Positions 25,676-34,174 are shown, counted from the first letter of the stretch. The stretch is 64,000 nucleotides of DNA from Streptomyces sp. NBC_01669 (GCF_026339735.1 NZ_JAPEQG010000001.1:8245001-8309000), one strand, 5' to 3'. The notes: generated from the letters alone by a model not told the origin. Made by a program: numbers and translations.

Positions 25676-26493
25676 GGCTTGAGGAACCCGGCCGCCGTCA
25701 GGACCTTCTGGCCCTCGGGAGACTGAACCAGAGCGATGAACGCCTTCGCCGCTTCGGCGTTGGGCGCGTCCTTGAGCAGCGTGATCGGGTAGTCGTTGAC
25801 GGCCTCGGCGGACTCGGGGAACTCCACGCCCTCCACCTTGTCACCCGCCGACTTCACATCGGTCTTGTAGACCACGGCGGCGTCGGCCTCCTTCAGCTCC
25901 ACCTTGGTCAGGGCGCTCTTGACGTCCTGTTCGTACGAGACCGGGGTGAGCTTGAGCTTGCTGGCGTCCAGCGCCTTCTGCGCGGCAGCCCCGCACGGCA
26001 CCGTCTTGTCGCACAGCACGACCTTCAGGCCGGACTTGGTGAGGTCCTTGAGGGAGGAGATCTTGTCGGGGTTGCCCGGCAGGGTCGCGATCTCCAGCTG
26101 GTTGCGCACAAAGGTGGTCGGCGTACCGACTGCGTTCCCGTCGGTGACGATCGCCATCGTCTTGGGGCTGGCGGCGGCGAAGACGTCGGCCGGGGCGCCA
26201 CCGGTGATGCTGGCGGCGAGGGTGTCACTGCCTCCGAAGTTGAAGGTGACCTTCGTACCCGGGTGGGCCTTCTCGAACTCCCTGCCCAGGGTCGTGAAGC
26301 TCTCCTTGAGCGAGGCGGCAGCGAAGACGGTCACCGTGCCGGACAGCTTCTTCGACGAGCCCGTGGACGCCGAGGAGTCCGGCTTGGCCGAGGAGTTGTC
26401 GGACGAGGAGCAGGCGCTCAGTGCCAGCAGCGCAGCGGCGCCTGCGCCGGCCACCTGCAGGGTCCGGCGGGTCCGGCGTGCGGAACGGGTCAT
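25672..26493 (-). CDS. modA: Molybdate-binding lipoprotein
   Basis: A 273-residue periplasmic-type binding protein anchored as a lipoprotein. A basic N-region, a hydrophobic core and the lipobox LLALSAC precede a Ser-rich linker. The mature domain starts TVTVFAAASLKESFTTLGRE and has GGAPADVFAAAS and ADAAVVYKTDVKSAG, characteristic of ModA. It should capture molybdate for ModB and ModC. The ATG follows a GTG codon by one position; the GTG has the better-spaced AGGGAG, so the start may be three bases upstream. It lies a few bases after a broken HTH-TOBE regulator gene, probably in the same transcript. Confidence 0.9.
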   Translation of the reverse strand: MTRSARRTRRTLQVAGAGAAALLALSACSSSDNSSAKPDSSASTGSSKKLSGTVTVFAAASLKESFTTLGREFEKAHPGTKVTFNFGGSDTLAASITGGAPADVFAAASPKTMAIVTDGNAVGTPTTFVRNQLEIATLPGNPDKISSLKDLTKSGLKVVLCDKTVPCGAAAQKALDASKLKLTPVSYEQDVKSALTKVELKEADAAVVYKTDVKSAGDKVEGVEFPESAEAVNDYPITLLKDAPNAEAAKAFIALVQSPEGQKVLTAAGFLKP

Positions 26494-26501
26494 CACGGGG
26501 T

Positions 26502-26929
26502 CTACTCCCTCTGGTTTCTTCCGGAAGAGTCCGTCGGACTCTTCCACGGCCTCTCGACGACCACGTGGGTCGACTTGATCACGGCAACCGCCGGAACACC
26601 GGGCTCCGACGTCAGTTCCTCAGCCGGGTCCCGGCTGAGGACGGACACCACCCGGAACGGCCCGGGCTGGATCTCCACCCGCGCCGACACATCTCCGAGG
26701 ATCACGTCGGTGAGGATCCCGGCGAGGCGGTGGCGCGCCGAGGATCCGCTGTTCGTCCGCCCGGTGCGATGCAACTCCCGGGCGAAGGAAGCCGGTTCCG
26801 GCCCGGGATCATCCGGTGGCCCAGCTCGTCACGCTCGGCATGCAGTTGTCCGCCGTCGGCCCGGCGCCGCAGTGTGTCGGCGCTGACACCCGGCAAGCCG
26901 GCTGCTTCCTCGATCCGGTAGGCGTGCAT
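26502..26929 (-). pseudogene. Frameshifted HTH-TOBE molybdate regulator
   Basis: The upstream half encodes a MerR/excisionase-like HTH (MHAYRIEEAAGLPGVSADT). The downstream half, in another frame, encodes a TOBE/molbindin domain (RLAGILTDVILGDVSARVE). Both align end to end with the intact paralogue 1.6 kb away: GHRMIPGRN then ASFARELHRTG here, against GRRLIDGRD then AAFSIEVARTG there. One missing base near 26794, just after codon 45, restores a single frame. It would be the first gene of the mod operon and presumably once sensed molybdate. A sequencing error cannot be excluded. Confidence 0.8.
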
Positions 26930-27068
26930 GTGCAGATCATACTGCCGCAGATACGAGGTGGAAGTCTTCTGTGGCATCGCATGAGCTGGACTGTCAATGG
27001 GTGATGGTGGGCATGTGCGTTTATACGGGGCCGCTGTCCGGGTATCGACATCCGGGAGGTGGTAGCCC

Positions 27069-27539
27069 GTGAGTCATTCCCTTACGGCCGCCGATCCGGT
27101 GGCAGAGGTAGCCCTGATCGGCGACCTCGCGCGGCCGGCCCGGCTGTCGGTGCCCGACCTGCTCGCCTGGCCCCAGCACCGGGTGCAGGTGAGCTTTGAG
27201 TGCGCCACCAGCGGAATCCAGCGCCATTGCTTCGCAGGACCGCTGCTGCACGATGTCCTGTCCGACGCCGGCCCCGCCTTCGACTCCACCCGGCGCAAGG
27301 ACCGCCTGCGCTTCCTGATCGCCGTGACGGGCGCGGACGGCCACCACGCCGTCCTGTCCTGGGCGGAGATCGACCCCGACTTCGGCCGTGCGTCCGTCCT
27401 GCTTGCGGCCAGCATCGACGACACCCCGCTCGACGGGGCCGGCCCGCAGCTCGTGCTGCCGCAGGACCGCTGCGGCGCCCGGCACATCAGCGGCATCAGC
27501 GCGATACGCGTGGACGGCGGCTACACGGCGTGGACGTGA
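27069..27539 (+). CDS. Small molybdopterin-oxidoreductase-domain protein
   Basis: A 156-residue protein resembling the catalytic domain of the sulfite oxidase/YedY family. LARPARLSVPDLLAWP is followed by SFECATSGIQRHCFAGPLLHDVL, in the region where the family holds its molybdenum-ligating Cys, and then by DRCGARHISGISAIRV. It lacks a signal peptide and is shorter than typical enzymes, so it may be a minimal version or a cofactor carrier. GGGAGGTGG precedes the GTG start. Position beside molybdate uptake genes and a formate dehydrogenase relic supports a molybdenum-linked role. The reaction is unknown. Confidence 0.68.
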   Translation: MSHSLTAADPVAEVALIGDLARPARLSVPDLLAWPQHRVQVSFECATSGIQRHCFAGPLLHDVLSDAGPAFDSTRRKDRLRFLIAVTGADGHHAVLSWAEIDPDFGRASVLLAASIDDTPLDGAGPQLVLPQDRCGARHISGISAIRVDGGYTAWT

Positions 27540-27699
27540 CACCGGCGAGGCGAACCCGGTGGGGCTTCGACAGTTCCATGAGGGGCTGCTCGCCCTCGGC
27601 TGACGCGCAGCCACCACGCCCACCGCATCCAGGGCCGGCGACACCCGGTCGCGGGTCGGCGGAAGCTCTGTGAAGCGCACGCCGGTGGCGTCCCGCGGG

Positions 27700-28110
27700 G
27701 CGACGCGGACCGCGTGGCCCGGTCGTACGACCTGGAGGGTATGCGCGTCGGCACCGTCGCCGCCGGACGCATCGGCCTCGCGGTGCTGCGCCGCCCCGCG
27801 CCGTTCGACGTGAAGCTGCACTGCACGGTCCGGCACCGCCTGCCCGAGGAGGTCGAGCGGGAGCCGGTGCCGGCCTTTCGTCCGCCGCCCGCACCGCCCG
27901 ACCATCCCTGCGCACGATGCCGCACCACGGCATGACCCCGCACCTCCGGCTCCTCGCTCTTCGCGCAGGCCCGGTACGCGACGGACACCCGCCAGATCCT
28001 GGAGTCCTGGCTGGACGGCACTGCGGTCCGCGAGGAGTGGACGAGCACCTGATCGCCGACGGCGGGGCGTTGGCCGGTGCGGGGGCGCGCTCCTCCTCGG
28101 TGAAGGCGTG
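27700..28110 (+). pseudogene. Decayed NAD-dependent formate dehydrogenase
   Basis: Pieces of the NAD-linked formate dehydrogenase sequence appear in order but in different frames. VARSYDLEGMRVGTVAAGRI then GLAVLRRPAPFDVKLH is the Rossmann region. SLFAQARYATDTRQILESWL then DGTAVREEW and DEHLIADGGALAGAGA form the C-terminus. The middle third and the start are missing and at least one frameshift separates the C-terminal parts. It is a relic, not a functional gene. Confidence 0.75.
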
Positions 28111-28138
28111 CCCCCGGCCACCGTCTGTACGTGTCCGC

Positions 28139-28534
28139 TCAGGTGCGGTCGATGTGCACGCTGGTCGACTTCACGCGGGCGGTGGCCTCCACGCCGACCT
28201 CCAGGCCCAGTTCCTCCACGGCCTCCCGGGTCAGCAGCGAGACCAGCCGGTGCGGCCCGGCCTGGATCTCCACCTGGGCCGCGACATCGCCGAGCTTGAC
28301 GGCGGTGACGATGCCCGGAAAGGCGTTGCGGACAGAGGTGTACGGGGCATCCTCCTCGCCACCACCGGTCCTGGCGACCTCGATCGAGAAGGCGGCCAGA
28401 TCTCTGCCGTCGATGAGCCGGCGTCCGCCCTTGTCACGATGCGTGGCCACCCGGCCGGCATCCGCCCACCGCCGCGCGGTATCCGGGCTCACGCCCAACA
28501 GGCGGGCCGCCTGCCCGATTGTGTAGGATTGCAT
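28139..28534 (-). CDS. HTH-TOBE molybdate-responsive regulator
   Basis: A 131-residue protein. The N-terminal half is a MerR/excisionase-like HTH (MQSYTIGQAARLLGVSPDTA, then ADAGRVATHRDKGGRRLIDG). The C-terminal half is a single TOBE/molbindin domain (NAFPGIVTAVKLGDVAAQVE, then VEATARVKSTSVHI). TOBE domains bind molybdate or tungstate, so this is a likely regulator of the nearby mod operon, functionally like ModE but of different architecture. It is the intact paralogue of the broken gene that heads the mod operon. A perfect palindrome lies 26 bp upstream of its ATG, suggesting autoregulation. Confidence 0.8.
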   Translation of the reverse strand: MQSYTIGQAARLLGVSPDTARRWADAGRVATHRDKGGRRLIDGRDLAAFSIEVARTGGGEEDAPYTSVRNAFPGIVTAVKLGDVAAQVEIQAGPHRLVSLLTREAVEELGLEVGVEATARVKSTSVHIDRT

Positions 28535-29087
28535 ACGCGCCAAGATAGTTACATATTCCTTGCATATGCAAGCTCTTAGCCGTAGTGGTGTTGGCATACG
28601 CCGCACCACTTGAGTGGGCTGCGGCGTCCGGCCCCGGCGGGAATGCGGTCGTGAAAGTCTAGTAGGGCTTTGCCGGGTGGCGCCGTACGCAGGGCTGCCT
28701 TGGGGAGGGTTGTCGGCGGGTGGGGCAGGCGCCGGTCCCGGACTCCGCACTCGGTGCGCGGCCGGGCGCCGTGCCGAGGGCCTTGACCGCCGGGCCATGA
28801 CGCGACAGCACCCCGGCGGACCCGGCCCGCCGGCCACACCTCTCCAGGGCCGAGCCGCAGTCCATTCCGCGAGGCAGGTCATGAAGTACGTCACAGTGCC
28901 GTACCCGGACCGTGTCCGTCGTCAGGGCTCTGGCGCCGGCAACGCCCCACCCCTGTCAGCCGATCCGAGGGTTCCTCGCCGATGGGGCGGGCGCTTCGTC
29001 GCCCCCAGGGCAACTTAGGTCACCCTTCCCCGTTGCTGTGGTCGCCTGGTACATGTGGGATTCCACCAGCGCATCGGAAGTTTCGCC
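28535..29087. other. Gene-poor stretch
   Basis: Apart from the palindrome near its left end, this 553-bp interval shows no gene with family resemblance on either strand. Confidence 0.5.
28560..28571. promoter_or_regulatory. Palindrome TTGCATATGCAA, candidate operator
   Basis: A perfect 12-bp palindrome in an unusually AT-rich patch immediately upstream of the HTH-TOBE regulator. It is a good candidate for the regulator's own site. Confidence 0.45.
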
Positions 29088-29339
29088 ATGAACAAGGAAG
29101 ATCCCACCGATCTCATACCCTTCACGATCGATCTGACTTTCGAGGAAGCCCGGCGACGGGCCGAGGTCGTGGCCGCACTCGGGTCCGACTGGGACCCGGT
29201 CGCCGTTCTCCAGGGCGAGGACGAGGCGTACGCACTCCTCTACTCGGGCCTGGACGCCGAGCAGCAGCGCACCTACGACCTGCTGGTGGCGGCCGGTGTC
29301 CTGCCAGGAAGGGAGCCGGGCCGTGAGGCTGCCCATTGA
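29088..29339 (+). CDS. Small conserved protein (DUF6400-like)
   Basis: An 83-residue protein with PFTIDLTFEEARRRAEVVAA, GSDWDPVAVLQGEDEAYALL and YSGLDAEQQRTYDLLVAAGV. From memory this matches a Streptomyces family catalogued as DUF6400, of unknown function. It is soluble and acidic with predicted helices. GGAAG lies eight bases before the ATG. It overlaps the following zinc-ribbon gene by 17 bp, so the two are probably coexpressed. Confidence 0.75.
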   Translation: MNKEDPTDLIPFTIDLTFEEARRRAEVVAALGSDWDPVAVLQGEDEAYALLYSGLDAEQQRTYDLLVAAGVLPGREPGREAAH

Positions 29340-29568
29340 CCCACAGGCGGACGTCGCCCGCCGTGCCTGGATGGCCTGCCCCGTCTGCGACGACGCCCGC
29401 CACTGTGGGACCTGCGCAGACCGCCGTAACTGCGCTGATCACTGGCGCTACTTGATATCCACCAAGGGACCGGTCGTTCACCTTCAGTGTCCGCAGTGCA
29501 CGCACATGTGGTCAGTGAACACGCGGCCTGGCGTCACCTGCCGCGACGACAGCACCCCCGGTTTCTGA
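29323..29568 (+). CDS. Small zinc-ribbon-like protein
   Basis: An 81-residue protein dense in Cys and His: MACPVCDDARHCGTC, RRNCADHW and LQCPQCTHMW. Paired CxxC knuckles indicate one or two structural zinc sites. No function is assigned; such small proteins may bind nucleic acid or a protein partner. The GTG start inside the previous gene has GGGAG upstream and gives an N-terminus VRLPIDPQADV. Confidence 0.6.
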   Translation: MRLPIDPQADVARRAWMACPVCDDARHCGTCADRRNCADHWRYLISTKGPVVHLQCPQCTHMWSVNTRPGVTCRDDSTPGF

Positions 29569-29618
29569 CGGACGGCGGGCCGAGCGGGAAGTCGCAGCTC
29601 GTGCCACCGGCTGCTTGA

Positions 29619-30290
29619 TCACTGCTCGGCGGGGCCTTTCCACCGGACGAAGACCTCGGTGCTCGGACGGAGTTCGGAGAACCGGCCCGACGGGGAGAGC
29701 TCCCGCAGCAGTCGACGCACGTCTGCCTCGAAAGCGTCACGATGCGTGCTGAAAAGGTGCGGAGCCGGGGACGACATCGAGAACACCCACGCGACGACAT
29801 CGTCACAGGTGCGTTCCAGAGCCTGCCCATCGGGAACGACATGGCGCTGCGGACCGGAGAATCCCGCCCGGGTGAGCACCGCCGCCTCATCGCCGGGAGT
29901 CCCGTGCGGCAGCACCCGCTGACCGGCTCGTCGGACCCGTCCCAGGTAGTGCCTGACCGGCTCGTCCATCGCTGCACAGGGCACCGCCGGACAGGGATGA
30001 CCGTCGACGGCTCGGGTCTCCGTCTTCAGGTCCGAGATGTGCACCCGCGCCCCGCCGGGCTGGAGCGTGTCCCTGGTGGTTGCCGCCGCCAGGTCACGAT
30101 CCATCCGGTGGAAGGACTGACCGAAGGTCGCGACGCTGAACGTTGCGAGACCTGCGGGAAGATCCTCGGCCCGGGCCTGAACCCACTGAGCCTTCCCGGC
30201 CGCTCCTGACTCGGCGGCCCTGCGTCCGGCCTCGGCAATCATCCCGCTGTCCGGGTCCACACCGACGATCTGTCCGGGCGAGCACGGCAT
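29619..30290 (-). pseudogene. 5'-truncated class I SAM methyltransferase
   Basis: The 223-residue frame begins PCSPGQIVGVDPDSGMIAEA, which is strand 2 of a class I methyltransferase, and continues with WVQARAEDLPAG and VATFGQSFHRMDR. The preceding 50-60 residues with motif I (the SAM-binding Gly loop) are missing, and the DNA upstream does not encode them in any frame. The remaining part has typical C-terminal elements (PDGQALERTCDDVVAWVFSM). It is likely a non-functional remnant whose 5' end was lost next to the tetR gene, though translation from the ATG is possible. Confidence 0.65.
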
Positions 30291-30425
30291 GGCTGCGGCG
30301 AATGGGCGACCTGCTGCAGAGCCGGTTCAGCGAGGCGCCGGGCAGGGTGACCGGAACGTCGCCGAGACGGTTGCGGACGGACTCGTCGGTCTCCTCGATG
30401 CGATTCGACGGGCAGCCGAGGCGCG

Positions 30426-31034
30426 TCAGGAGCTGTCTGCCAGGTCGTGGCCGGTGATGGCGCGGGCGTAGGCGTGCAGGGCTGCGATCACCTCGGCGCG
30501 GGTGCGGCGGCCGGCGAGCACCTCCATCTGATAGCCGTCCTCCATCGCGACGAAGCTGGCGGCGAGCATGCGCGGCGGGTCCTGGAGGGCAAAGTGGCCC
30601 TGGGCCTGCCCCAGAACCAGGATCGCGGTGTAGACAGCGATCTGGCGCTCCGTCAGCGCGCTGTCGAGCGCGGCGGCCTTGGCGTCGCGAAGGCAGCGGG
30701 GCCAGTACTCGAACAGCAGTCGGGTCAGCGCGTCGCCGGGGCCGCTGGCGACTCCGTTGTCGATGCAGGCCCGTAGCCGGTCGCGAGCGTCGGAGAAGCG
30801 GTCCGCAGCCTGTTCGCGCTGCTGACTGTAGCGATCGATGGCTTGCTGGTAGGTCTCGTAGACGAGCCCGTCGAGGTCTCCGTAGTAGAGCACCGCGGCA
30901 GGCGTGACCCCGGCCTCCTCGGCAATGTCGCGCAGGCGCAGGCCCTCAAGTCCGCGGGCCACCAGTGCGCGCTGCACGGCCGCGCCCAGCTCAGCCCGAC
31001 GGGCCTCTTTGCCTTTGCCCTTCTTGGCCGCCAC
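30426..31034 (-). CDS. TetR-family repressor
   Basis: A 202-residue TetR regulator. After a Lys-rich start (AAKKGKGKEARR), the HTH reads LRLRDIAEEAGVTPAAVLYY. The C-terminal helical domain holds a ligand pocket of unknown specificity. It is divergent from an amino-acid permease and nitrilase pair, and a perfect 6-3-6 inverted repeat overlaps the permease transcription start. It is therefore the likely repressor of that operon, responding to an amine or amide substrate. GAGGAGG precedes the GTG start. Confidence 0.88.
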   Translation of the reverse strand: MAAKKGKGKEARRAELGAAVQRALVARGLEGLRLRDIAEEAGVTPAAVLYYGDLDGLVYETYQQAIDRYSQQREQAADRFSDARDRLRACIDNGVASGPGDALTRLLFEYWPRCLRDAKAAALDSALTERQIAVYTAILVLGQAQGHFALQDPPRMLAASFVAMEDGYQMEVLAGRRTRAEVIAALHAYARAITGHDLADSS

Positions 31035-31089
31035 GCCTGCCTCCTCGATCGACTTACTAAATATGACTTCAACGATATCGGACCAGCCC

Positions 31090-31118
31090 TTGACTGAGTA
31101 GCGGCACAGCTCTTAAAT
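31090..31118 (+). promoter_or_regulatory. Sigma70-type promoter of the permease operon
   Basis: TTGACT and TTAAAT are separated by 17 bp, 36 bp upstream of the permease GTG codon. This is unusually close to the vegetative consensus for Streptomyces. Confidence 0.6.
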
Positions 31119-31120
31119 CC

Positions 31121-31135
31121 ACGTTTAACAAACGT
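31121..31135. promoter_or_regulatory. Inverted repeat, candidate TetR operator
   Basis: ACGTTTAACAAACGT is a perfect 6-3-6 inverted repeat just downstream of the -10 element, where a bound TetR dimer would block initiation of the permease operon. The divergent tetR start is 87 bp away. Confidence 0.6.
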
Positions 31136-31153
31136 CGACCCGAGGGAGCTCAT

Positions 31154-32659
31154 GTGACGACGAACCCGACCGATGCCACGGCCAGAGCCGGCTCTCCACC
31201 CGCCCCGATCGGCAAAGGGCTGCGTGGCGGCTCCGTGGGCCTCCTCGCGGCCGTCGCCCTCGGCCTGTCCTCCGTGGCCCCCGCCTACAGCATCTCCGTC
31301 ACCCTGGGCTTCGTGACGCTGGTGGTCGGGCACCTCGCCCCGGCTGCCTTGCTGCTGGGCTTCGTCCCGATACTCCTCACAGCCTTTGCCTTCCGAGAGC
31401 TCAACCGGGTGATGCCCGACTGCGGCACCACCTTCGTGTGGACGACCCGCGCGTTCGGACCCGCCGTCGGCTGGCTCTCCGGCGGCTGGGTCCCGCAGAT
31501 CGCGACGCTCATCGCCATGACGGCGCTCTCCCAGGTCGGCGCCACCTACCTGCTGGAGGTGCTCGGCCTGCCCGCGCTCGCGGGCGACACCACTGCCGTC
31601 ACCATCACGTCCGTGCTTCTGCTGGCAGCCGTCACCGCGATCGCCTACAGGGGTCTGCAGCTCGCGGCCTCGGTCCAGTACGTGCTCCTCGGGCTGCAAC
31701 TCCTTGCGCTGCTGGGCTTCGGCGCCGCCGCCTTCGTCCGGGCCGACGCGGCCACGCCCTCGTTCGCCTGGCTCAATCCCTTCGCCTTCGGCGGCTTCGG
31801 CCCCTTCGCCGAGGCTGTACTGCTGTGCCTGTTCATCTACTGGGGCTGGGACGCGCTGATCACCGCCAATGAGGAGACCCGCGACGGTGACCGGGTACCC
31901 GGCCAGGCGGCGCTCATCTCCACCCTCGTACTGCTGGGCACCTACCTGTTCACTGCATTCGCCGCGGTCAGCTACGCCGGTACCGGCACCGAGGGGCTCG
32001 GACTGGGCAATCCCGACAACGCCGCCGACATCCTGGCGACCCTCGCCCCGCCCGTGCTCGGCACGGCGCTCGCCAAACTCATGCAACTGGCCGTCTGCGT
32101 CTCGGCCGTGTCGGCCCTGCTCACCTGCCTCGTCGGCAGTCCCCGCAGCGCACTCTCCATGGGCGTCCACGGAGCCCTGCCCCATGCGTTCACCCGCATC
32201 CACCCGCGCCATCGGACACCCAGTTTCGGGACGGTCTTCTTCGGCGCCGCCGCAGCCGCCCTGCTTGTCCTGCTCACCCTCGTGTCGGACAACTTCCTCG
32301 GTGACGCCATCCTGTCCATCGGCCTGCTCATCGCCTGCTACTACGGCGTCACCGCGCTGGCCTGCGTCTGGTACTTCCGCACGTGGCTGCGCGACTCCCC
32401 GCGCGACCTGCTGTTGAGGGGCGTCATGCCCCTGCTGGGCGGCCTGCTGATGCTTGCGGCCTTCACCCGCAGCGCCTACGACATGGTCGACCCGGCCTAC
32501 GGCAGCACTTCCTTCCACGGCGTCGGAGGGGTCTTCCTGCTCGGCGTCGGTTCCATCGCAGTGGGCGCACTGGCCATGCTGATCGTCCGCGCCCGCTTCC
32601 GCCTCTTCTTCCGCGAGGGCCGCCGCGCCGTCGCCGAGCTCACCCTTACCGAGGACTGA
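31154..32659 (+). CDS. APC-superfamily amino acid permease
   Basis: A 501-residue permease with twelve predicted helices. Helix 1 has GLLAAVALGLSSVAPAYSISV, the unwound substrate-binding segment of APC transporters; FRELNRVMPDCGTTFVWTTR and YWGWDALITANEETRDGDRV are family marks. It should import an amino acid or amine by proton coupling. The following nitrilase gene starts 9 bp downstream, suggesting the imported compound is an amide or nitrile, or yields one. Expression is probably controlled by the divergent TetR protein. The GTG start has GGGAG upstream. Confidence 0.85.
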   Translation: MTTNPTDATARAGSPPAPIGKGLRGGSVGLLAAVALGLSSVAPAYSISVTLGFVTLVVGHLAPAALLLGFVPILLTAFAFRELNRVMPDCGTTFVWTTRAFGPAVGWLSGGWVPQIATLIAMTALSQVGATYLLEVLGLPALAGDTTAVTITSVLLLAAVTAIAYRGLQLAASVQYVLLGLQLLALLGFGAAAFVRADAATPSFAWLNPFAFGGFGPFAEAVLLCLFIYWGWDALITANEETRDGDRVPGQAALISTLVLLGTYLFTAFAAVSYAGTGTEGLGLGNPDNAADILATLAPPVLGTALAKLMQLAVCVSAVSALLTCLVGSPRSALSMGVHGALPHAFTRIHPRHRTPSFGTVFFGAAAAALLVLLTLVSDNFLGDAILSIGLLIACYYGVTALACVWYFRTWLRDSPRDLLLRGVMPLLGGLLMLAAFTRSAYDMVDPAYGSTSFHGVGGVFLLGVGSIAVGALAMLIVRARFRLFFREGRRAVAELTLTED

Positions 32660-32667
32660 CACCACCC

Positions 32668-33537
32668 ATGCGCACTCTCGCCATCGCTGCCCTCCAGACC
32701 GCGCCCGTGCCCCTCGACCCCGAAGCGAGCTGGCAGCGCTTCGCAGCCCAGGTCCGGGCCACCCACGAACTGTTCCCGCATGTCCAACTCGTCGTCGTCC
32801 CCGAGCTGCTGCTCGCCGCCGAGGGTCCGTTGCTGGAGTCCTCATCCGACTGGATGGAGCAGGCCGCTGTCCCGATCCCGGGCCCGCTCACCGACCGGAT
32901 CTGCGCCCTCGCCGTGGAAACCGGTCTGTGGCTGGTCCCGGGCAGCCTCTTCGAGCGTGCTGAGGACGGACGCATCCACAACACGGCCCTCGCCGTCTCC
33001 CCCCAGGGCGAGATCGCGGCCCGCTACCGCAAGATCTTTCCCTGGCAACCCTACGAACAGACCGCGCCCGGAAGCGAGTTCGTGGTCTTCGACATCCCCG
33101 GTACCGGCCGTGTCGGGCTGGCCATTTGTTACGACGGGTCCTTCCCGGAGGTGGTTCGCCAGCTCGCCTGGCTGGGGGCGGAGATCGTCATCCAGCCCAC
33201 CCTGACCACCACCCGCGACCGCGAGATGGAACTGGTCTGTGCCCGCGCAAACGCCTGGACCAACCAGCTCTACGTGGTCAACGTCAACACCGCCGACCCG
33301 GCCGGCGTCGGAATGAGTGTCATCGTCGATCCCGAGGGCATCGTCCGCCAGCAGGCCGGCCCCGGCGAGGAAATCCTCGTGGACGTACTGGACCTGGCCA
33401 CGGTGACCCGCGTCCGCCGTTACGGCTCTGCCGGCATCAACCGCCCCTGGGACCAACTGGCCCGCTACGGAGAGCAGATAGAACTTCCCATGTACGGCGG
33501 CACGTTCCGCACACCCGACTGGCTCAAGGGCGACTGA
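32668..33537 (+). CDS. Nitrilase-superfamily carbon-nitrogen hydrolase
   Basis: A 289-residue hydrolase with the Glu-Lys-Cys triad: E46 in LVVVPELLLAAEG, K122 in ARYRKIFPWQPYEQ and C154 in VGLAICYDGSFPEVV. Family members hydrolyse amides, nitriles or N-carbamoyl compounds in the cytoplasm. The substrate is not evident; pairing with an amino-acid-type permease suggests an amide-bearing nutrient. It is the last gene of the operon and ends inside a terminator hairpin. Confidence 0.88.
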   Translation: MRTLAIAALQTAPVPLDPEASWQRFAAQVRATHELFPHVQLVVVPELLLAAEGPLLESSSDWMEQAAVPIPGPLTDRICALAVETGLWLVPGSLFERAEDGRIHNTALAVSPQGEIAARYRKIFPWQPYEQTAPGSEFVVFDIPGTGRVGLAICYDGSFPEVVRQLAWLGAEIVIQPTLTTTRDREMELVCARANAWTNQLYVVNVNTADPAGVGMSVIVDPEGIVRQQAGPGEEILVDVLDLATVTRVRRYGSAGINRPWDQLARYGEQIELPMYGGTFRTPDWLKGD

Positions 33538-33546
33538 GAGTCGCCC
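33528..33546 (+). terminator. Hairpin overlapping the nitrilase stop
   Basis: GGGCGACT, GAG, AGTCGCCC: a perfect 8-bp stem with a 3-nt loop spanning the TGA stop codon. Confidence 0.55.
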
Positions 33547-34024
33547 GGCAGTGGGCTTCGCGGTGTCGCGGGGCCGGTGCACGCACCTCGCGGCGTTGTC
33601 GTCCATCACCAACTCCCCCATAGCCCTGAAGGGGCATGGGGACCCTTGGCGTTGGCTCAATCCTCCGCCTTGCGATGCACGCACCCCAGCCCCGCTCCTT
33701 CACCCGCGCTGCCTATTGCCGGGCACTCTGAGCCACATGCGGGGAGGTCCGTGACGTCCCGTACGGGTATTCCATGACCTGCCCGGCTTCGTCACGCCGG
33801 CCATCTCGCCGCCACGTGCGACCACGAGGGCAGCCGGTTCCCGGGCGAGGCGGGCCCGGGAGCGGTGCGACCGGGGTACGTGGCCATGGCGCCGGCAGTG
33901 GACCTCGGAATCTGTCCGTGCGAGAACGGCAGGCGGATTCGGGCACGAAAATTTGTCGAACAAGGCAATCCCGCGAGCGCTCTGGAGCGTATCCCGTCTG
34001 GAAGCCTCTTCAGGAGGGAAGCTC
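33547..34024. other. Gene-poor stretch upstream of the micropeptide operon
   Basis: Nothing with family resemblance in 478 bp. An AT-rich patch (GAAAATTTGTCGAACAAGG) about 75 bp before the micropeptide ATG may be part of its promoter. Confidence 0.45.
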
Positions 34025-34174
34025 ATGGCGATCTTCAGTCATCTCATCCCCGCGAAATACCGTCACGACAAGAGGGACATGACGTCGAGGAACTTCGACG
34101 ACCACGGATTCGACGACCACGGAAGGGATCGGCGTCGCCACCGTCGTCACTCCCACCACGGTCACCACTGGTGA
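34025..34174 (+). CDS. His-rich micropeptide
   Basis: A 49-residue peptide: a hydrophobic start (MAIFSHLIPAKYRHDKRD), a repeated FDDHG unit (FDDHGFDDHG), a basic run (RDRRRHRRH) and a SHHGHHW tail. Histidine makes up about a fifth of the chain. Its reality is supported by a strong Shine-Dalgarno (AGGAGGGAAG) at good spacing and by its place 68 bp before an ABC exporter and kinase operon. There is no Cys and little Ser or Thr, so lanthipeptide-type processing is unlikely. Metal binding or export as a small peptide is possible. No relative is recognised. Confidence 0.55.
   Translation: MAIFSHLIPAKYRHDKRDMTSRNFDDHGFDDHGRDRRRHRRHSHHGHHW

Noticed and set aside
26494..26501. Possible molybdenum-cofactor riboswitch before modA
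   Set aside because: Only a few bases separate the upstream regulator relic from modA, leaving no room for a leader RNA.
28576..28839. An 87-codon minus-strand frame ending CGVCQHHYG
   Set aside because: A single CxxC near the end is not enough; the rest is low-complexity and has no clear ribosome site.
30725..32845. A 706-codon open frame on the minus strand
   Set aside because: Antisense to the permease and overlapping tetR out of frame; Gly/Glu/Gln-rich with no domain.
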